From Chitinophagaceae bacterium (GTDB lineage Bacteria > Bacteroidota > Bacteroidia > Chitinophagales > Chitinophagaceae), in contig JAGNOY010000146.1 of NCBI GenBank assembly GCA_017989935.1, positions 1 to 5,884 of the forward strand: a DNA stretch of 5,884 bases, read 5' to 3'. Of this stretch, positions 5,653 to 5,884 are shown one piece after another. Within the stretch, counting starts at the first letter, position 1. Each line of letters starts with the position of its first letter. The position numbers and the translations under genes are program-made. The notes below the pieces were generated by a model that searched no databases, was not told where the DNA came from, and saw only the letters and a list, made by a program, of their open reading frames with translations.

Positions 5653-5884
5653 ATGAAATCTTTATTTGATCATGTTTCAGAGGAGTGTAGTAAAATTACC
5701 ACCAGAGCTTATAGTACAAGCTTCTCCTTAGGTATTTATTGCCTGAATAAGAAAATTAGAAACCCGATTTACTCAATTTATGGTTTTGTTCGATTTGCCG
5801 ATGAACTTGTAGATAGTTTTCATGATTTTGACAAGGAAGTACTTCTTGAAAAATTTAAAGCAGATACCTATGAAGCTATTGAAC
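5653..5884 (+). CDS. crtB: Phytoene synthase (CrtB), 3' end beyond the window
   Basis: The product condenses two geranylgeranyl diphosphates to phytoene, the first committed carotenoid step. The first 77 codons are present (about a quarter of a normal protein of roughly 280 residues). The start M-K-S-L-F-D is followed by S-x-S-F motif residues (T-S-F-S at 22-25, the usual place for the substrate-binding S-F-x-x-(A/G) segment) and by Y-G-F-V-R-F-A-D-E-L-V-D at 43-54. Asp50 and Asp54 form the first aspartate-rich D-x-x-x-D motif that binds magnesium and diphosphate. The second aspartate motif lies outside the window. The ATG begins immediately after the crtI stop codon, so the two genes are surely co-transcribed and probably translationally coupled. 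Confidence 0.93.
   Translation, partial: MKSLFDHVSEECSKITTRAYSTSFSLGIYCLNKKIRNPIYSIYGFVRFADELVDSFHDFDKEVLLEKFKADTYEAIE

Noticed and set aside
1..5884. CRISPR array, tRNA/rRNA genes, toxin-antitoxin or defence system
   Set aside because: No regularly spaced direct repeats, no tRNA cloverleaf or rRNA-like sequence, and no recognisable toxin, antitoxin, Cas or restriction genes were seen on either strand.

Overview
The window most likely comes from a member of the Bacteroidota (Cytophaga/Flavobacteria/Sphingobacteria type). It is AT-rich and has no clear Shine-Dalgarno sites. One promoter matches the phylum's TAnnTTTG -7 element. There are two lipoproteins with short N-terminal signals, a crtI-crtB carotenoid pair, and two copies of a GGATTTCC...CTATC palindromic repeat that I recall from intergenic DNA of this phylum.

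Layout, left to right. (1) Positions 1-582, plus strand: the 3' part of a gene whose product has two NUMOD1-like DNA-binding repeats; its beginning lies outside the window. (2) About 601-739: a GC-richer repeat element between two convergent genes. (3) 740-3429, minus strand: a two-gene unit of lipoproteins, with two bases between the genes. The promoter-proximal gene (1684-3429) encodes a cysteine-rich protein whose C-terminal half resembles copper amine oxidases but seems to lack the copper-binding histidines. The second gene (740-1681) encodes a beta-propeller-like lipoprotein. A good promoter lies just upstream of 3429. The longer open frame reaching to 3612 runs through a second repeat copy and is not real coding sequence. 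(4) 3488-3566: that second repeat copy, in the opposite orientation to the first. (5) 3614-3748: a short remnant resembling the N-terminus of a XerC/XerD tyrosine recombinase, followed by about 400 bases without a convincing gene. (6) 4131-5884, plus strand: a near-perfect palindrome, then crtI (phytoene desaturase) and crtB (phytoene synthase, cut by the window end), joined with no intergenic base.

Function. CrtB makes phytoene from two geranylgeranyl diphosphates and CrtI desaturates it toward lycopene, so the right end is the start of a carotenoid pigment operon. The two lipoproteins are probably co-expressed and outer-membrane anchored, possibly surface exposed; their job is unknown. I found no convincing new multi-gene system. 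The most unusual element is the copper amine oxidase-like lipoprotein with apparently missing metal ligands; next come the diverged repeat pair and the palindrome in front of crtI.
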